This document shows, piece after piece, positions 51,653 through 61,262 of a stretch of DNA of 64,000 bases (the stretch's first letter is position 1; every line of letters starts with the position of its first letter). The notes below the pieces were generated by a model. It worked only from the letters and a program-made list of their open reading frames with translations, did no database searches and was not told where the DNA came from. Made by a program: the position numbers and the translations under genes. The stretch is from positions 72,028 through 136,027 of the forward strand of contig DASRHT010000046.1 of assembly GCA_035650355.1 (NCBI GenBank). The letters are read 5' to 3'. The DNA comes from DASRHT01 sp035650355. Its GTDB lineage: Bacteria > Chloroflexota > Ktedonobacteria > Ktedonobacterales > Ktedonobacteraceae.

Positions 51653-53974
51653 TTATTGTACGGCTGTCACTTGAAACGAGGTGACCGTCTGCACAGAGCC
51701 AGACTGCATCAGTGTGCGCAAGCCACAATACCCCGTCTGGAATGAGCTATCCGCAACCGTGAGCTGCCACCCTGTCGGCTCTGGTTGGCCTGCAACCCAT
51801 ACTCTGACATAGAGCATGGAGTTGACCATACGGAAGCGCATCGTATAGGCGGTATTGGGGGAGGCCGTAAATGCGACGCTACCCAGCGAGTAGGTCATCC
51901 CATTCAGCTTTTTCTGTAGCACAAGCATGCTACCGGTAAGCCCGGCCTTATACCAGTTATTGGCATCCACCCAATGGAGTGAAGCGCCAATACTAGAACC
52001 GTTAAAACTGGTGATCGAGCTGGTAAAGACAATCTCCGCATTCTGGACGACTGGCCCCAACTGCGCATTATAGATGCCGGAACCGGATATCTGGCCCGTG
52101 TTGTTCACAATGGAGAAGGCGGCGTTATTGCTCGCGTCACCCTGCCAGACATGCCCATCGGAGGCCGTTCCCCAGTAGGTCTGATTGGCTCGCTGGAAGG
52201 TATCTTGCGCCAGCAAATCGCCCATCACCAAATCGCGAGCGATATTATAGACATCCGGCGTTCCCAGCCCGGTCGCCAGGCTATAGACGCCTGTAGCAGG
52301 GTAGTAGAGGTTATTGCCTGTGCTGATGCTATGGAAGGCAGGATATGCCTGCTGCGAGCTATACAGCGCATACAACAATGGATTGACCAGCCCGAGGGGA
52401 GATTTGCCCTGAGAGAGTAAATACTGATTGATCAGCGCGGCACTGGCTGCCAGTAACGGGGCAGCCGCACTCGTGCCACCAACAGTTAGCCACCCACTGA
52501 GAAGACAGCTCGACAGCGACACCGTGCAGTAGACTGCGTAACCGATCCCTGGATCGGCGTCCGCCGAAATATCCGGCACCTCCCGTTTCCCATTACTATA
52601 GGAATTTTGCACGCCTGGGCCGCTCTGCCAGGCAGGCATCTGCCAGGTGCTGCTGAGACCGCCGCCGCTGCCCGCTCCTTTCAGGCCATGCAACAGATCA
52701 AGCGGATTCGACCAGACCGACTCGCTTTTATAAGAGCCGTCGGAGTTCACGCTCAGCGAGGTTCCTCCTACGCCGGTAACGTTGGGATCGCTGGCAGGAT
52801 AGTCTACCGCAAGGTTCGAATCCTGGCAACCATAGGCGCCAGAGTCGCCGGAGGCCGCAAAAAATGACATCCCCTGCACAGCCCCTTGCGCAAAAATTGT
52901 ATCGAGCGTCTGCATATTGGCGCTCCCGGTGACTGATTCACACGATCCCCAGCTAATACTGACAGTCGTCGTTCTATTATCCGTCACAATGCGATTGATG
53001 GTGTCACTAAACCCCTGAGCAGTATTCGGGCCTTCATAAACAAGCTGCTGAGCGTGGGGCGCGACCGCCGCCGCGACCTCCATATCCAGCTCCACCTCAA
53101 CGGCATTGGAGCCAGCAGCGCCACTATAGCCATCTACCAGAATAGTAGAGGCGTTGATAGAGCCGAGATTAAAGTTGCTTGCATATTGTTGCACATCGCT
53201 GAGCAGATACCCATCCAGTTCAAGAAAGGCGATGGACTGATTATCGCCATCAATATTGCCATTCTGCAATGGAGCAAAATCGTAAGCGGCAGCCAGGCCT
53301 TGCGGCGTAAAACCGCTCAACAATTTCGGGCTATTGGTACGCACGATATGATGCGAATGAAAACGGACGCTGCTATCCAAGCCACTTAACGATGCAACCA
53401 GAGAGTGGAGCTTCTGTGGTATTTGTGGCTGCGTCGCATTGGCATAAAATGTTTGCCTCCCCAGTTGATAATCGTTCACCTGCACTTTAAATGCCTGCTG
53501 AGCCTGCGAAACTGTGCCGGTAACATCGATGAGCAGATTGTTCGATGCAACATTTTTGATGGTCAGCCCCTGGCTTTGCAAAAACTGTACAACCTGCTGC
53601 ACCTGGTCGGCAGTGGGAGCAAAAAGCTCTTTGAACTGCTCAGGCGTCAAAAAATGACGATAGAGCGGCGATTTGGGATTGCGAACGGCCTGCGCCAGAT
53701 CGCTCAGCTCTTGCTGGTTGCGCGGTTGCAAGCCAACCGAGAGAGAGAGAGATTGATCAGGACGAGTGGGGCGCATATACTGAGCCCGATGCAAAAGAGG
53801 CGCAGGCTGATTGCTAATGGGCACAAACGAGCCAAGAGCATGCGGGTCGTTCATCGCCGCAAAAGAACGCGTGGTCTGATCCATGCCCAGATTACGAATC
53901 GTAATCAGGCTAGCCCCTACCACTGCGAGAATTATCGTGACCGCCACAAGGGTCCGTACCAGATTCCATCGCAT
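51653..53974 (-). CDS. Secreted S53 peptidase (kumamolisin/sedolisin) with C-terminal lectin-like domain
   Basis: A 773-residue serine-carboxyl peptidase. The ATG at 53974 has GGGAGGG 6 bases upstream. A signal anchor (about 5-27) is followed by a pro-kumamolisin activation domain (about 60-200) and the catalytic domain (about 235-590). Catalytic Glu/Asp lie in VEVELDMEVAA, the oxyanion Asp in FFAASGDSGAYG and Ser in VGGTSAAAP. A calcium-type loop GLGTPDVYN closes it. The last 170 residues form a beta-rich, concanavalin-like domain (AEIVFTSSI, YVRVWVAG). These proteases work at acidic pH outside the cell. Confidence 0.92.
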   Translation of the reverse strand: MRWNLVRTLVAVTIILAVVGASLITIRNLGMDQTTRSFAAMNDPHALGSFVPISNQPAPLLHRAQYMRPTRPDQSLSLSVGLQPRNQQELSDLAQAVRNPKSPLYRHFLTPEQFKELFAPTADQVQQVVQFLQSQGLTIKNVASNNLLIDVTGTVSQAQQAFKVQVNDYQLGRQTFYANATQPQIPQKLHSLVASLSGLDSSVRFHSHHIVRTNSPKLLSGFTPQGLAAAYDFAPLQNGNIDGDNQSIAFLELDGYLLSDVQQYASNFNLGSINASTILVDGYSGAAGSNAVEVELDMEVAAAVAPHAQQLVYEGPNTAQGFSDTINRIVTDNRTTTVSISWGSCESVTGSANMQTLDTIFAQGAVQGMSFFAASGDSGAYGCQDSNLAVDYPASDPNVTGVGGTSLSVNSDGSYKSESVWSNPLDLLHGLKGAGSGGGLSSTWQMPAWQSGPGVQNSYSNGKREVPDISADADPGIGYAVYCTVSLSSCLLSGWLTVGGTSAAAPLLAASAALINQYLLSQGKSPLGLVNPLLYALYSSQQAYPAFHSISTGNNLYYPATGVYSLATGLGTPDVYNIARDLVMGDLLAQDTFQRANQTYWGTASDGHVWQGDASNNAAFSIVNNTGQISGSGIYNAQLGPVVQNAEIVFTSSITSFNGSSIGASLHWVDANNWYKAGLTGSMLVLQKKLNGMTYSLGSVAFTASPNTAYTMRFRMVNSMLYVRVWVAGQPEPTGWQLTVADSSFQTGYCGLRTLMQSGSVQTVTSFQVTAVQ

Positions 53975-54512
53975 ACTATTCCCTCCCAAGAACTACAAAG
54001 CTTACTCAAAACGTAGTCTTTACAGATAAAAAGTGATAGACCGGATTCGAGGATAAAATCTCAAATACCAGACTTAGGTCAGCTCAAGATCGATAAATAG
54101 ATCATTGTTAATTTATTAACCAAAAATAATGTATTCATAACGAGCCAGCGTAGAATAGACTATCCCTCAAAAATATTTATACATAAGCAGTTCTATTCCC
54201 CACGACGTACTAAAGGAACGTTAGTAACAGCCAAAATCACATACTGGTACAACATCTACGCTCCCACACAAAAGTACTACGCTCGCTCGATGGCAAGCGT
54301 AGGGAGAGATGACGTGGCAAAGCGCGATTTCAGGGCATGCAGGGCTATGATCTGCAAAATGAATCGAGCGATAGAACCGATGATTAGCAAGGATGAGGTT
54401 GAGGAATCTTCACCGGCTCCCCGCGCAGTTATAGGAGAAGTAACGCGGTATTATTGCTCTATGTCAAGTAAAAATATTAAGAGATGTTTTTATAGGAAAT
54501 TAGTGCGCTGCG
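53975..54512. other. 538-base gene-free region, AT-rich
   Basis: It lies before the protease gene and behind the XRE-TPR gene, both on the minus strand. It should hold the protease promoter. CTACGCT/AGCGTAG (about 54278-54303) is a small inverted repeat. The plus-strand frame from 54290 runs on into the XRE gene in antisense and does not look coding. Confidence 0.5.
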
Positions 54513-55877
54513 TTAGCCGAGCTTCCTCTCCGGCTGCACGAAAACGGTGCCGGCTAGCTCTTGTATTTGCCGCTCACCCAGCCACTTTTGCGGCGTCCCT
54601 TGAAAAACAGTCCACGCCTCGTTGTACCGCTTTTGACTGCCCAGCGAGAGGGCCATCAGCGTGCCATCTTTCAGGCAAGCAGCGAAGAGGTCTAAATCCC
54701 CTGATCCGCGTGCCGCATCAGCCTGATAAATCAGGGTTTCGCTCGTTATACGTTCAGCAACTGCTTGAACAGTAGAACTATGCGAAAAAATGGCGTATGC
54801 TTTCTGATAGTAGCCCCGGTCCGGGTAGTGACGGGCCAGATCCAGATACGTCTGCCCTTCCAACATATATAATTTGGACCAGCCACAATCAGCATATAAA
54901 AAGCTTGGGTCTTGTTCGGGATGAGCGGGAAAATGCGCTTTGGCCGCCTCTATCGTCTCCAACGCCTTTCGCTCTTCTTTACATTGAGCGTAGGCATCGG
55001 CTAATCCCATCGTAATATCGCTTTTTATCAGAGATGGCTCATCACCAAGCGCATATAACGCTGCCTGATAGATATCTATCGCCTTTTCTGGCCTCTCAGG
55101 AGGACAAACTTTGTAGGTATAAGCAAGCCTACAGAGTGCGGCTGCTTCAAGATTACGCACTCCTGAAAGCTGCCCCCATTGAACCGCTTCAAGGCAATAC
55201 ATCTCTCTGCCGACAAAATTCAGGCGGTGCATAGCTAAAACAGCCTGGAGAATTTTGCCTTGAGCGGCCAGACCGGCTGCCGTCTGCTGATATTTTGAAG
55301 GATAGCTGGCGAGCTTTGTGAGTTCAGGCAGCATTGTTGCGAGCATTTCTTCTGCTAAAGCCAGATCTTTTCCCCGTGAGAGTTGCCAGCACCCCTTGAT
55401 ACTGGCGGCGCACTGAGGTAAGAACTCTTCAGCAGCAATGGAGGTTTGGATAGGGAGAAGCAAGGTCGTGCCTGCCAGGCTCACTGCTAGCTCCATCAAT
55501 TGTCGGCGTAACTTGTCCATCGTCTGATCTTCTCCTGACTCGGTTAGCGCGGCCTGTATGCCCTGGGAAATCGCCTGAGCAAGCAAAGGAAGCGCCTCAT
55601 TTCCCTGTGAGGGGCGGGACGTCGGCATATTTTGCGGCGGCACAGCAGATTCAGCCATCGCTTTTGTCGTATCTAAAAAGCCCAGCTCCTCGGCAGTCTT
55701 GCCGAAGAGGTCACAGAGCTTTTCCTGATAGTACGGGCTGGTCTCGCGTTCGCCGCGCTCCCACCGGCTGATCGCATTTTGATCTGCCCCGATCAGCTCC
55801 CCCAGCTTCTTTTGAGAGAAGCCTCGCAGTTGCCGGTGGCGCTTCAGTCGCGTATTGGGCCTGTTGCCAGCATCCAT
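54513..55877 (-). CDS. XRE-family regulator with TPR-like C-terminal region
   Basis: A 454-residue protein. Residues 8-68 form a helix-turn-helix domain (LKRHRQLRGFSQKKLGELIG, NAISRWERGERE). A linker follows, then helical repeats over residues about 165-440 (YQQTAAGLAAQGKILQAVLA, ITMGLADAYAQCKEERKALE). The sequence and the layout resemble the gene at 48-49.5 kb, though clearly not a recent copy. It is divergent from the small-protein/methyltransferase operon and could control it. Confidence 0.87.
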   Translation of the reverse strand: MDAGNRPNTRLKRHRQLRGFSQKKLGELIGADQNAISRWERGERETSPYYQEKLCDLFGKTAEELGFLDTTKAMAESAVPPQNMPTSRPSQGNEALPLLAQAISQGIQAALTESGEDQTMDKLRRQLMELAVSLAGTTLLLPIQTSIAAEEFLPQCAASIKGCWQLSRGKDLALAEEMLATMLPELTKLASYPSKYQQTAAGLAAQGKILQAVLAMHRLNFVGREMYCLEAVQWGQLSGVRNLEAAALCRLAYTYKVCPPERPEKAIDIYQAALYALGDEPSLIKSDITMGLADAYAQCKEERKALETIEAAKAHFPAHPEQDPSFLYADCGWSKLYMLEGQTYLDLARHYPDRGYYQKAYAIFSHSSTVQAVAERITSETLIYQADAARGSGDLDLFAACLKDGTLMALSLGSQKRYNEAWTVFQGTPQKWLGERQIQELAGTVFVQPERKLG

Positions 55878-56055
55878 ACCACTTCTTCTCCTGACATACC
55901 CTCATGAGCTCTTTCAAAGGGAAGTATATCATATTTCAAGGAGTAGATTAAAGACGATTATTACTCGGCTAGAGAACGCCCTTCTCGCTCTTCTTGCCAC
56001 CATGTATCTTAGTAATAGTACATACAGATCACTCTTGGACCGGAGGGAGGGTCGC

Positions 56056-56358
56056 ATGATCGAAGGGCCTGTATCACCCATTCAAAGCGTCAAATGTCTC
56101 TCGGGGACCTATGCCGAAATAATTGAGTATTTACAGCAACATGGCTGTGTGGTCTCTTCTTCGACGGGTCATGACCTCGTCACCTTTCCAGAAGGCACCA
56201 CCGAGCGCGAGGTACGTCCTCGCACCTTTGAGAGTCGCTATCGCATCACGCTGCCCGATGGCACAATCTGTTTTCGTCAATGCCTGCGCGCTCGCGCTGA
56301 TTCCAGTCAGAACGAGTTGAACATTTTACTTTTTCCTAGCGAGGTGATCAATGCATAA
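56056..56358 (+). CDS. Hypothetical protein, 100 residues
   Basis: No family is recognised. GGAGGGAGG lies 5 bases before the ATG, whereas the longer upstream frame has no ribosome-binding site. It is a mixed alpha/beta protein: TYAEIIEYLQQHGCVVSSST, then a beta-rich part ESRYRITLPDGTICFRQCLR and NELNILLFPSE. The stop overlaps the next gene by eight bases, so the two are coupled. Confidence 0.65.
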   Translation: MIEGPVSPIQSVKCLSGTYAEIIEYLQQHGCVVSSSTGHDLVTFPEGTTEREVRPRTFESRYRITLPDGTICFRQCLRARADSSQNELNILLFPSEVINA

Positions 56359-56548
56359 TCCTCAGCTCAAGCAAGAGATTATCCTGCCAGTAACCCACCT
56401 GGAAGCCATCACGATCAACGCCGCCATTAACATGACGCTCAGGTTCAATACCTATCTGCCGCCAGAAAGTCAGGCGATCTTACAACAAATTCAACGGCGC
56501 ATTTTACAATATATCGCTCCACCAGACGAGCCTGATAGAGCGTGGTAG
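56351..56548 (+). CDS. Hypothetical protein, 65 residues
   Basis: No family is recognised. It is acidic and helical: HNPQLKQEIILPVTHLEAIT, with PPESQAILQQIQRRILQYI at the end. GAGGTG precedes the ATG inside the 3' end of the previous gene. The DNA methyltransferase starts 10 bases later, so all three probably share a transcript. Confidence 0.6.
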   Translation: MHNPQLKQEIILPVTHLEAITINAAINMTLRFNTYLPPESQAILQQIQRRILQYIAPPDEPDRAW

Positions 56549-56558
56549 AGGGAAAGCA

Positions 56559-57680
56559 GTGCTCAGAGATACGGATGGCAGGGTGTCTGGAGTAGCAATA
56601 AAGAGCCGGAAATTGGACATTGGTACGAGCAGGACCTGTGAGTGTGAACCGACTCATAGTAATTGCCTGACGGCGAAAGATTGGATTAAATGCCAGTTGG
56701 GGGTATGGCAGTTTGGCTATGAAGGGCGTGATATTCGCGATAAGACAAAACATCCCGCTACCTATCCCATTTCGCTGGCGCGTAAGTGTATTGAACTCTT
56801 CTCTCATCAGGGGGAACTGGTGGTTGATCCCTTTATGGGCAGTGGCACCACGCTGGTAGCCGCCCGAGATGTGTATAGAAATGCGGTCGGCTTCGATATT
56901 CATCCCGACTACATTGCTCTGACGCAAGAGCGGCTGAGCCAGCATACCTTATTTGAGAACACGAAACAAATTCCAGTGCTTGCCGATGCCAGAACCATTG
57001 CCGCGTACCTCGATGAAGAGAGCATCGCCTGTATCGTCACCTCGCCGCCGTATGCCAATCTGCTCAATAGAGAGCGACTGAATAAGAGCCGCCGGGGCCT
57101 GGAGCGCAAGAACGATCAATATAAGAAAGTGGAGCAGTATAGCCAGCGTCCAGAAGACCTGGGCACATTGGAGCTTGATGCTTACGCCGCAGCAATGGCA
57201 GAAATCTTTGGCAAGCTGCTGCCACTGTTGAAGAAAAAGGGGCATTGCGTGATTAATGTGCCTGATATGTGGTGGGAAAATAAGCGTATCACTATTCACG
57301 TCGCGGTGATTGAAGCGTTACGTTCCGTTGGCTATGAGTTGCGCAATACTATTATCTGGGACCGTACCAATATCGTCAATAACATTGGCATCTTTGGCTG
57401 GCCCAGCAACTATATCACGATGGGCACCACATTCGAGTATTTACTGGACTTCTGGCGACCCCCTGTAGCCAGCCACCAGACACAGGCCGGCATGGTTGTT
57501 GCAGATACACCTGACACTGACGAAGCAGTAGACACAGTGCGAAAAAATGGCAAGAAACGCGTTGTCAAGCGGAAAGCGATACCCCCCGCTCGCGAGCGGA
57601 AAGCGCAGCCACCCCCTGAGTTGGATGCGGCTAAACTTCCCGCAAACTCTCTTTTCCCATCGCTAGAAGAACCTGGATGA
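56559..57680 (+). CDS. Orphan DNA amino-methyltransferase (SPPY type)
   Basis: A 373-residue DNA methyltransferase starting at GTG with GAGGGAAAG upstream. The SAM motif DPFMGSGTT (residues 90-98) is preceded by KHPATYPISLARKCIELFS and followed by the catalytic motif TSPPY (161-165), which points to N4-cytosine or N6-adenine methylation. The order puts the SAM motif before the catalytic motif. The last 60 residues are basic and Pro-rich (KKRVVKRKAIPPARERKA). No restriction endonuclease gene is adjacent, so it may be a solitary methylase or part of a small defence or regulatory cassette. Confidence 0.88.
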   Translation: MLRDTDGRVSGVAIKSRKLDIGTSRTCECEPTHSNCLTAKDWIKCQLGVWQFGYEGRDIRDKTKHPATYPISLARKCIELFSHQGELVVDPFMGSGTTLVAARDVYRNAVGFDIHPDYIALTQERLSQHTLFENTKQIPVLADARTIAAYLDEESIACIVTSPPYANLLNRERLNKSRRGLERKNDQYKKVEQYSQRPEDLGTLELDAYAAAMAEIFGKLLPLLKKKGHCVINVPDMWWENKRITIHVAVIEALRSVGYELRNTIIWDRTNIVNNIGIFGWPSNYITMGTTFEYLLDFWRPPVASHQTQAGMVVADTPDTDEAVDTVRKNGKKRVVKRKAIPPARERKAQPPPELDAAKLPANSLFPSLEEPG

Positions 57681-57788
57681 TAGTTAAAACTAGCTATGTC
57701 GTATAATTACTCCAAAGCTCGGCTAGAGGAAAGGCATACCTAACGGCCTCACCCCCTCCCTTGAGCAGCCGGGCTGCAAGGAGTAAAC

Positions 57789-58487
57789 GTGACGACGAGC
57801 AAGCTAAACACGGTGTATCTGGTGCGGCATGGCGAGAATGTTGCCAATCTGACCAGAGAGTTTTCTCATCGACTGATTGATTATTCATTGACCAGGAAGG
57901 GCATCGAACAGGCCCGGCAGACGGCGGAATTTTTTCGCGACAAGAATATCCACGCAATCTATGCCTCCCCCCTTAAAAGAGCGCAAGAGACCGCGCACAT
58001 CATCGCAGAGGCGCTTGAGCTTGAGGTAACGGTGCTTGAACAGTTTCGCGAGGTGAACGTCGGCACGCTGGAAACGCTGCCACCAACGCGCGAAAACTGG
58101 GAATGGCATAACCGCATCGTGACAGAATGGTTTCAGGGACGGCCAGAGGTAACGTTTCCAGAGGGCGAAGACTATCATAGCTTGCTTGGCCGCATGCGCA
58201 AGGGGTTGGAGGAGGCCACGGCTGGCCGTAATGGACAGAACATTATTATTGTCGGGCACGCGGGCATCTTTACTATCACACTGAAAGATATCTGCACGAA
58301 TGTTGACTATAAGGAGTTGATCCGCCACCGGCAACGCAACTGCGCAATCACGGAGATAGAGCTGCTGACCGGCGACGACACTATCACGGGCCAGCTAAAA
58401 CAGTGGGCATCTCATGCGCATCTTGCGGAAGATGCCCCTGTACTGATGACTGATAATCAGGAAACCAGAGGCGAAGGAATAGCATAA
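57789..58487 (+). CDS. Histidine phosphatase family protein
   Basis: A 232-residue phosphoglycerate-mutase-like phosphatase starting at GTG with AAGGAG 6 bases upstream. The phospho-accepting histidine is in VYLVRHGENVANLT, supported by SPLKRAQETA and the second catalytic His in IIVGHAGIF. The substrate is unknown; relatives act on small phosphate esters such as alpha-ribazole phosphate. Confidence 0.9.
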   Translation: MTTSKLNTVYLVRHGENVANLTREFSHRLIDYSLTRKGIEQARQTAEFFRDKNIHAIYASPLKRAQETAHIIAEALELEVTVLEQFREVNVGTLETLPPTRENWEWHNRIVTEWFQGRPEVTFPEGEDYHSLLGRMRKGLEEATAGRNGQNIIIVGHAGIFTITLKDICTNVDYKELIRHRQRNCAITEIELLTGDDTITGQLKQWASHAHLAEDAPVLMTDNQETRGEGIA

Positions 58488-58499
58488 GTGCTATTTTCC

Positions 58500-59075
58500 C
58501 TATACATCTTCCGGGAAAAGAATATTTTCGTAGATCGCGGCCACAGGAAAGCTTACGCCCAGGCTGCGCAACTCAACCTGGTCGCTCATGCCTAGAGGAT
58601 GCAACACCCAGAAAACTCCTTGCTCATGCCGGTAAATCTCGACTGATGGTTGTAAGCTGTCTACCAGGACGTATTCTTTAATAGAAGGGCAGGTACGATA
58701 AAAACCGAACTTCTTCCCGCGATCATAGGCTTCGGTGCCAGGGGAGAGAACCTCAACGATCAGGCGTGGATATTGCAACGATTCAACGCTGCCGCGATCA
58801 CGCGGATCGCAGCTCACAGCAACATCGGGATAGACGTAGCGTTGCTCTGAGAGGCGCACGCGCATATCAGAGGTATAGACAAGGCATGAGCTGCCGCGCA
58901 AAGCCATACTCAGCTCACGGATCAGATTGGAGCTGATGAGGGAATGGTTCGCGCTTCCCCCCGCCAGCATATAAGCATTGCCGTCAATATACTCGTAGCG
59001 AACCTCGTCACTGCTCCTGTCAAGCGTTAGATAGTCCTCAACGCTCATGTGCCGACGATATGGCTGAGCGACCAT
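58500..59075 (-). CDS. Uma2 family putative nuclease
   Basis: A 191-residue protein of the Uma2/DUF820 family, which has a PD-(D/E)xK nuclease-like fold. The start MSVEDYLTLDRSSDEVRYEY, YVYPDVAVSCDPRD and LIVEVLSPGTEAYDRGKKF are characteristic, with the likely catalytic Asp, Glu and Lys in the last two. The biological role of these often multi-copy proteins is unknown. It converges on the histidine phosphatase. Confidence 0.9.
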   Translation of the reverse strand: MVAQPYRRHMSVEDYLTLDRSSDEVRYEYIDGNAYMLAGGSANHSLISSNLIRELSMALRGSSCLVYTSDMRVRLSEQRYVYPDVAVSCDPRDRGSVESLQYPRLIVEVLSPGTEAYDRGKKFGFYRTCPSIKEYVLVDSLQPSVEIYRHEQGVFWVLHPLGMSDQVELRSLGVSFPVAAIYENILFPEDV

Positions 59076-59240
59076 TGCCTAACGTCCTTTCCTGATTAGC
59101 CTCAGCTCTGAATCCTCGTGATGCAGCCCTTGTTGCGCCAGCCCTACATTTTGCCAACTGAAAGAAGCCTGGCATATAGAAGCATTGTAAAGATTAAGGG
59201 CAGCATTGTCAAATACCCAGTGCTCACAGCCAGGAACAAA

Positions 59241-59272
59241 AAGTGGGCAATACCTTCCCGGTATGCCCACTT
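59241..59272 (-). terminator. Intrinsic terminator of the Pro/Gln/Tyr-tail gene
   Basis: AAGTGGGC-A-ATACC pairs with GGTATGCCCACTT with one bulged base. On the minus strand the stem is followed by TTTTTGTT. It lies 16 bases behind the stop of the gene at 59288-59722. Confidence 0.8.
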
Positions 59273-59287
59273 GCTTTAAGGAATTGC

Positions 59288-59722
59288 CTACTGCTGAGGA
59301 TACTGCCCCTGCTGGCCGTAGGGAGCCTGCGGATATTGCGGCTGCCCGTAGGGGACTTGTTGATTCTGCGGTTGCCCGTATGCCTGCGGGGGATAGGCCG
59401 ATGGTGGCTGACCGTACGGAGCCTGCGGATATTGCGGCTGTCCATAGGGAGCCTGGGGCGGATACTGTCCCTGGCTGGCGAAGTAGGCTTGCTGCACAGA
59501 AGGCTTCGGCCTGAACAGGGCTACAGCGCCGCGAATAATCAAGATAACGCCAATAATAGCAAAGACGATACCGGCGACGATCCAGTACGGGTAAATATAG
59601 TCGCCGGACATAGCCGCAAACGACAGTAATCCACCTGCCGGGATCAGGACAATACCCACAATAAGCTGAGCCAGCGGCTTTCCCGCCAGCGCACGAAAAA
59701 GTAAACGACCAAGACTATACAA
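59288..59722 (-). CDS. Small membrane protein with Pro/Gln/Tyr-rich tail
   Basis: A 144-residue protein starting at TTG (59722) with AGGAGG 6 bases upstream; the longer upstream frame has no ribosome-binding site and is Cys-rich. Two membrane helices (about 17-40 and 49-70) are followed by a tail built from repeats of PQAPYGQP/QYPQ. Such tails occur in DUF-type bacterial membrane proteins and may interact with partners or self-associate. No function can be named. Confidence 0.75.
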   Translation of the reverse strand: MYSLGRLLFRALAGKPLAQLIVGIVLIPAGGLLSFAAMSGDYIYPYWIVAGIVFAIIGVILIIRGAVALFRPKPSVQQAYFASQGQYPPQAPYGQPQYPQAPYGQPPSAYPPQAYGQPQNQQVPYGQPQYPQAPYGQQGQYPQQ

Positions 59723-59867
59723 TATATTCCTCCTACAAAAAATGCATGTTATTATTTCCCCAACATAATCTGACAAAACTATATGCGATGGAAGATAACA
59801 ACAAAAACCAGGTATCATATATAACGTATCAGTAATAGAAATATCACAGCAATATGGAGAGAAACAG

Positions 59868-60341
59868 GTGACTGAATTATCTTTGCATGAAGTGACGCGC
59901 AAAAACTGGCGGGCCGCTCTTGGGCTTGCTGTCCATCCCGAACAACAACGCTTTGTCGCGGGTTATGCTCCCATTGCCCTGCTCGCACTGGCAAAAGCTT
60001 ATATTCGTCCAGCCGGCCTTACCTGGGCTCCATACGCGTTTTATAGGGCAGAAGAGATGATCGGGTTTACCGCCCTGGCTTACGAGCCGGGCAGCAGTGA
60101 GAATTACTGGCTCGGCCATTTCTTTATCGACCACCGCTATCAAGGGCAGGGATATGGCAATCAGGCATTACGACTGTTCCTCCAGTTCCTTAGAGAGCAT
60201 CATCCTCAATGCGAGGCGCTGCAATTAACCGTTCATCCTGAAAATGAGCGTGCTCTACATCTTTATAAGCGTGTCGGATTTCAGCCAACGGGCGAGGAGT
60301 TAGATCAGGAGCCGATCTATAAACTGACGTTCAAACCTTGA
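59868..60341 (+). CDS. GNAT-family N-acetyltransferase (BltD-like)
   Basis: A 157-residue acetyltransferase starting at GTG with GGAGAG upstream. YWLGHFFIDHRYQGQGYGNQ holds the acetyl-CoA loop (Q-G-Q-G-Y-G), and LTVHPENERALHLYKRVGFQ is the conserved last part. It resembles spermine/spermidine acetyltransferases of the BltD type; the substrate is not proven by sequence. Confidence 0.88.
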   Translation: MTELSLHEVTRKNWRAALGLAVHPEQQRFVAGYAPIALLALAKAYIRPAGLTWAPYAFYRAEEMIGFTALAYEPGSSENYWLGHFFIDHRYQGQGYGNQALRLFLQFLREHHPQCEALQLTVHPENERALHLYKRVGFQPTGEELDQEPIYKLTFKP

Positions 60342-60355
60342 ACATAGAACGATAT

Positions 60356-61024
60356 CTAATGGAGCGCAGCTACATCCTGTTGCAACGTCGCATCATCAAC
60401 GGGGCCAACCACCACCGAGCGGATAATCCCCCGGCGATCAATAAAATAAGAGGTGGGCGTTCCCCCCAGGTTATAGAGCGTCGATACAGCCTGGTGATTA
60501 TCCAGCACCACCTGATAGGTCAGACCTTGCTGGCGTACAAACTGTTGCGCGGTCGAAACGTCATCAATGGTATTTACGCCCAGAATGACCAGATCCTTGC
60601 CTGCCGCGTGCTGAGCTGCATAAAAATGCTGCATATCAGGAGTTTCCACTTCACAGCCAGGACAGGAGGCGTACCAGAAATTGAGCAGAACAGGTTGCCC
60701 GCGATAATCGCTCAGGCTCACCCGTTGGCCGTTGAGGGTGGCAAGCGTGAAGTTGGGAGCGGCATCGCCGACATGGAGCCCCACAAGAGTCTGCGACCCA
60801 TTATGGGAAGCAACAGCAGGAACAGCAGGCGCATTAGGGGAAAATAATCCTAGAGCGATGATCAGCAATGTTCCGACGCAAAGCACAATCACGGTCAGCC
60901 GCATGACAAGCGAAGTCGTGTTATGACCGAAAATAGCCGTGAAGACCTTGTTCTGAAAAAGGGCATGAGGACTTTGCGGCTCCCCATCGCGTTGTGCTCC
61001 AGGTTCCATCATGGCAATACGCAT
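60356..61024 (-). CDS. TlpA/ResA-like thiol-disulfide oxidoreductase
   Basis: A membrane-anchored thioredoxin-fold protein of about 222 residues. A helix (LVMRLTVIVLCVGTLLIIAL) is followed by the redoxin domain starting VGDAAPNFTLATLNGQRVSL, with the active site WYASCPGCEVE and the cis-Pro segment GGTPTSYFID. It probably reduces disulfides outside the membrane, for example in cytochrome maturation. The start is uncertain: ATGs at 61024, 61012 and 61009 are all possible with AGAAAGG nearby. Confidence 0.88.
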   Translation of the reverse strand: MRIAMMEPGAQRDGEPQSPHALFQNKVFTAIFGHNTTSLVMRLTVIVLCVGTLLIIALGLFSPNAPAVPAVASHNGSQTLVGLHVGDAAPNFTLATLNGQRVSLSDYRGQPVLLNFWYASCPGCEVETPDMQHFYAAQHAAGKDLVILGVNTIDDVSTAQQFVRQQGLTYQVVLDNHQAVSTLYNLGGTPTSYFIDRRGIIRSVVVGPVDDATLQQDVAALH

Positions 61025-61099
61025 CCTTTCTCTATCGCGGCTCACCCATTTTCCAAAAATATACCACATCAGAGCAAATAACGCTTTTGCGTAGCAGGT

Positions 61100-61136
61100 T
61101 GTAAAATGTCCGGGAGTATCACTCCCAGCATTTACA
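61100..61136. promoter_or_regulatory. Inverted repeat between divergent genes
   Basis: TGTAAAATG ... GGGAG-TATCA-CTCCC ... CATTTACA forms a nested dyad. It lies between the divergent TlpA-like and AI-2E-family genes and could be an operator. One extra A breaks the outer arm. Confidence 0.35.
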
Positions 61137-61262
61137 TTTTGATACTATGATCTCCCTCTACCCGACGAGCATGACTTTTTCGTCTCTAAATGGAAATAAA
61201 ACGACGGCTTCCCATCCCAAAGGGATTGAACACGCGGGCAAACGAAGAGAAGGGAGCGACGT

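Noticed and set aside
52803..52822. GGTTCGAATCC, resembling a tRNA T-loop
   Set aside because: It lies within the S53 peptidase coding sequence and no acceptor stem or anticodon arm can be built around it.
53405..54016. Plus-strand frame of 203 codons
   Set aside because: It is antisense to the propeptide and signal region of the S53 peptidase and has an unnatural Arg/His-rich composition.
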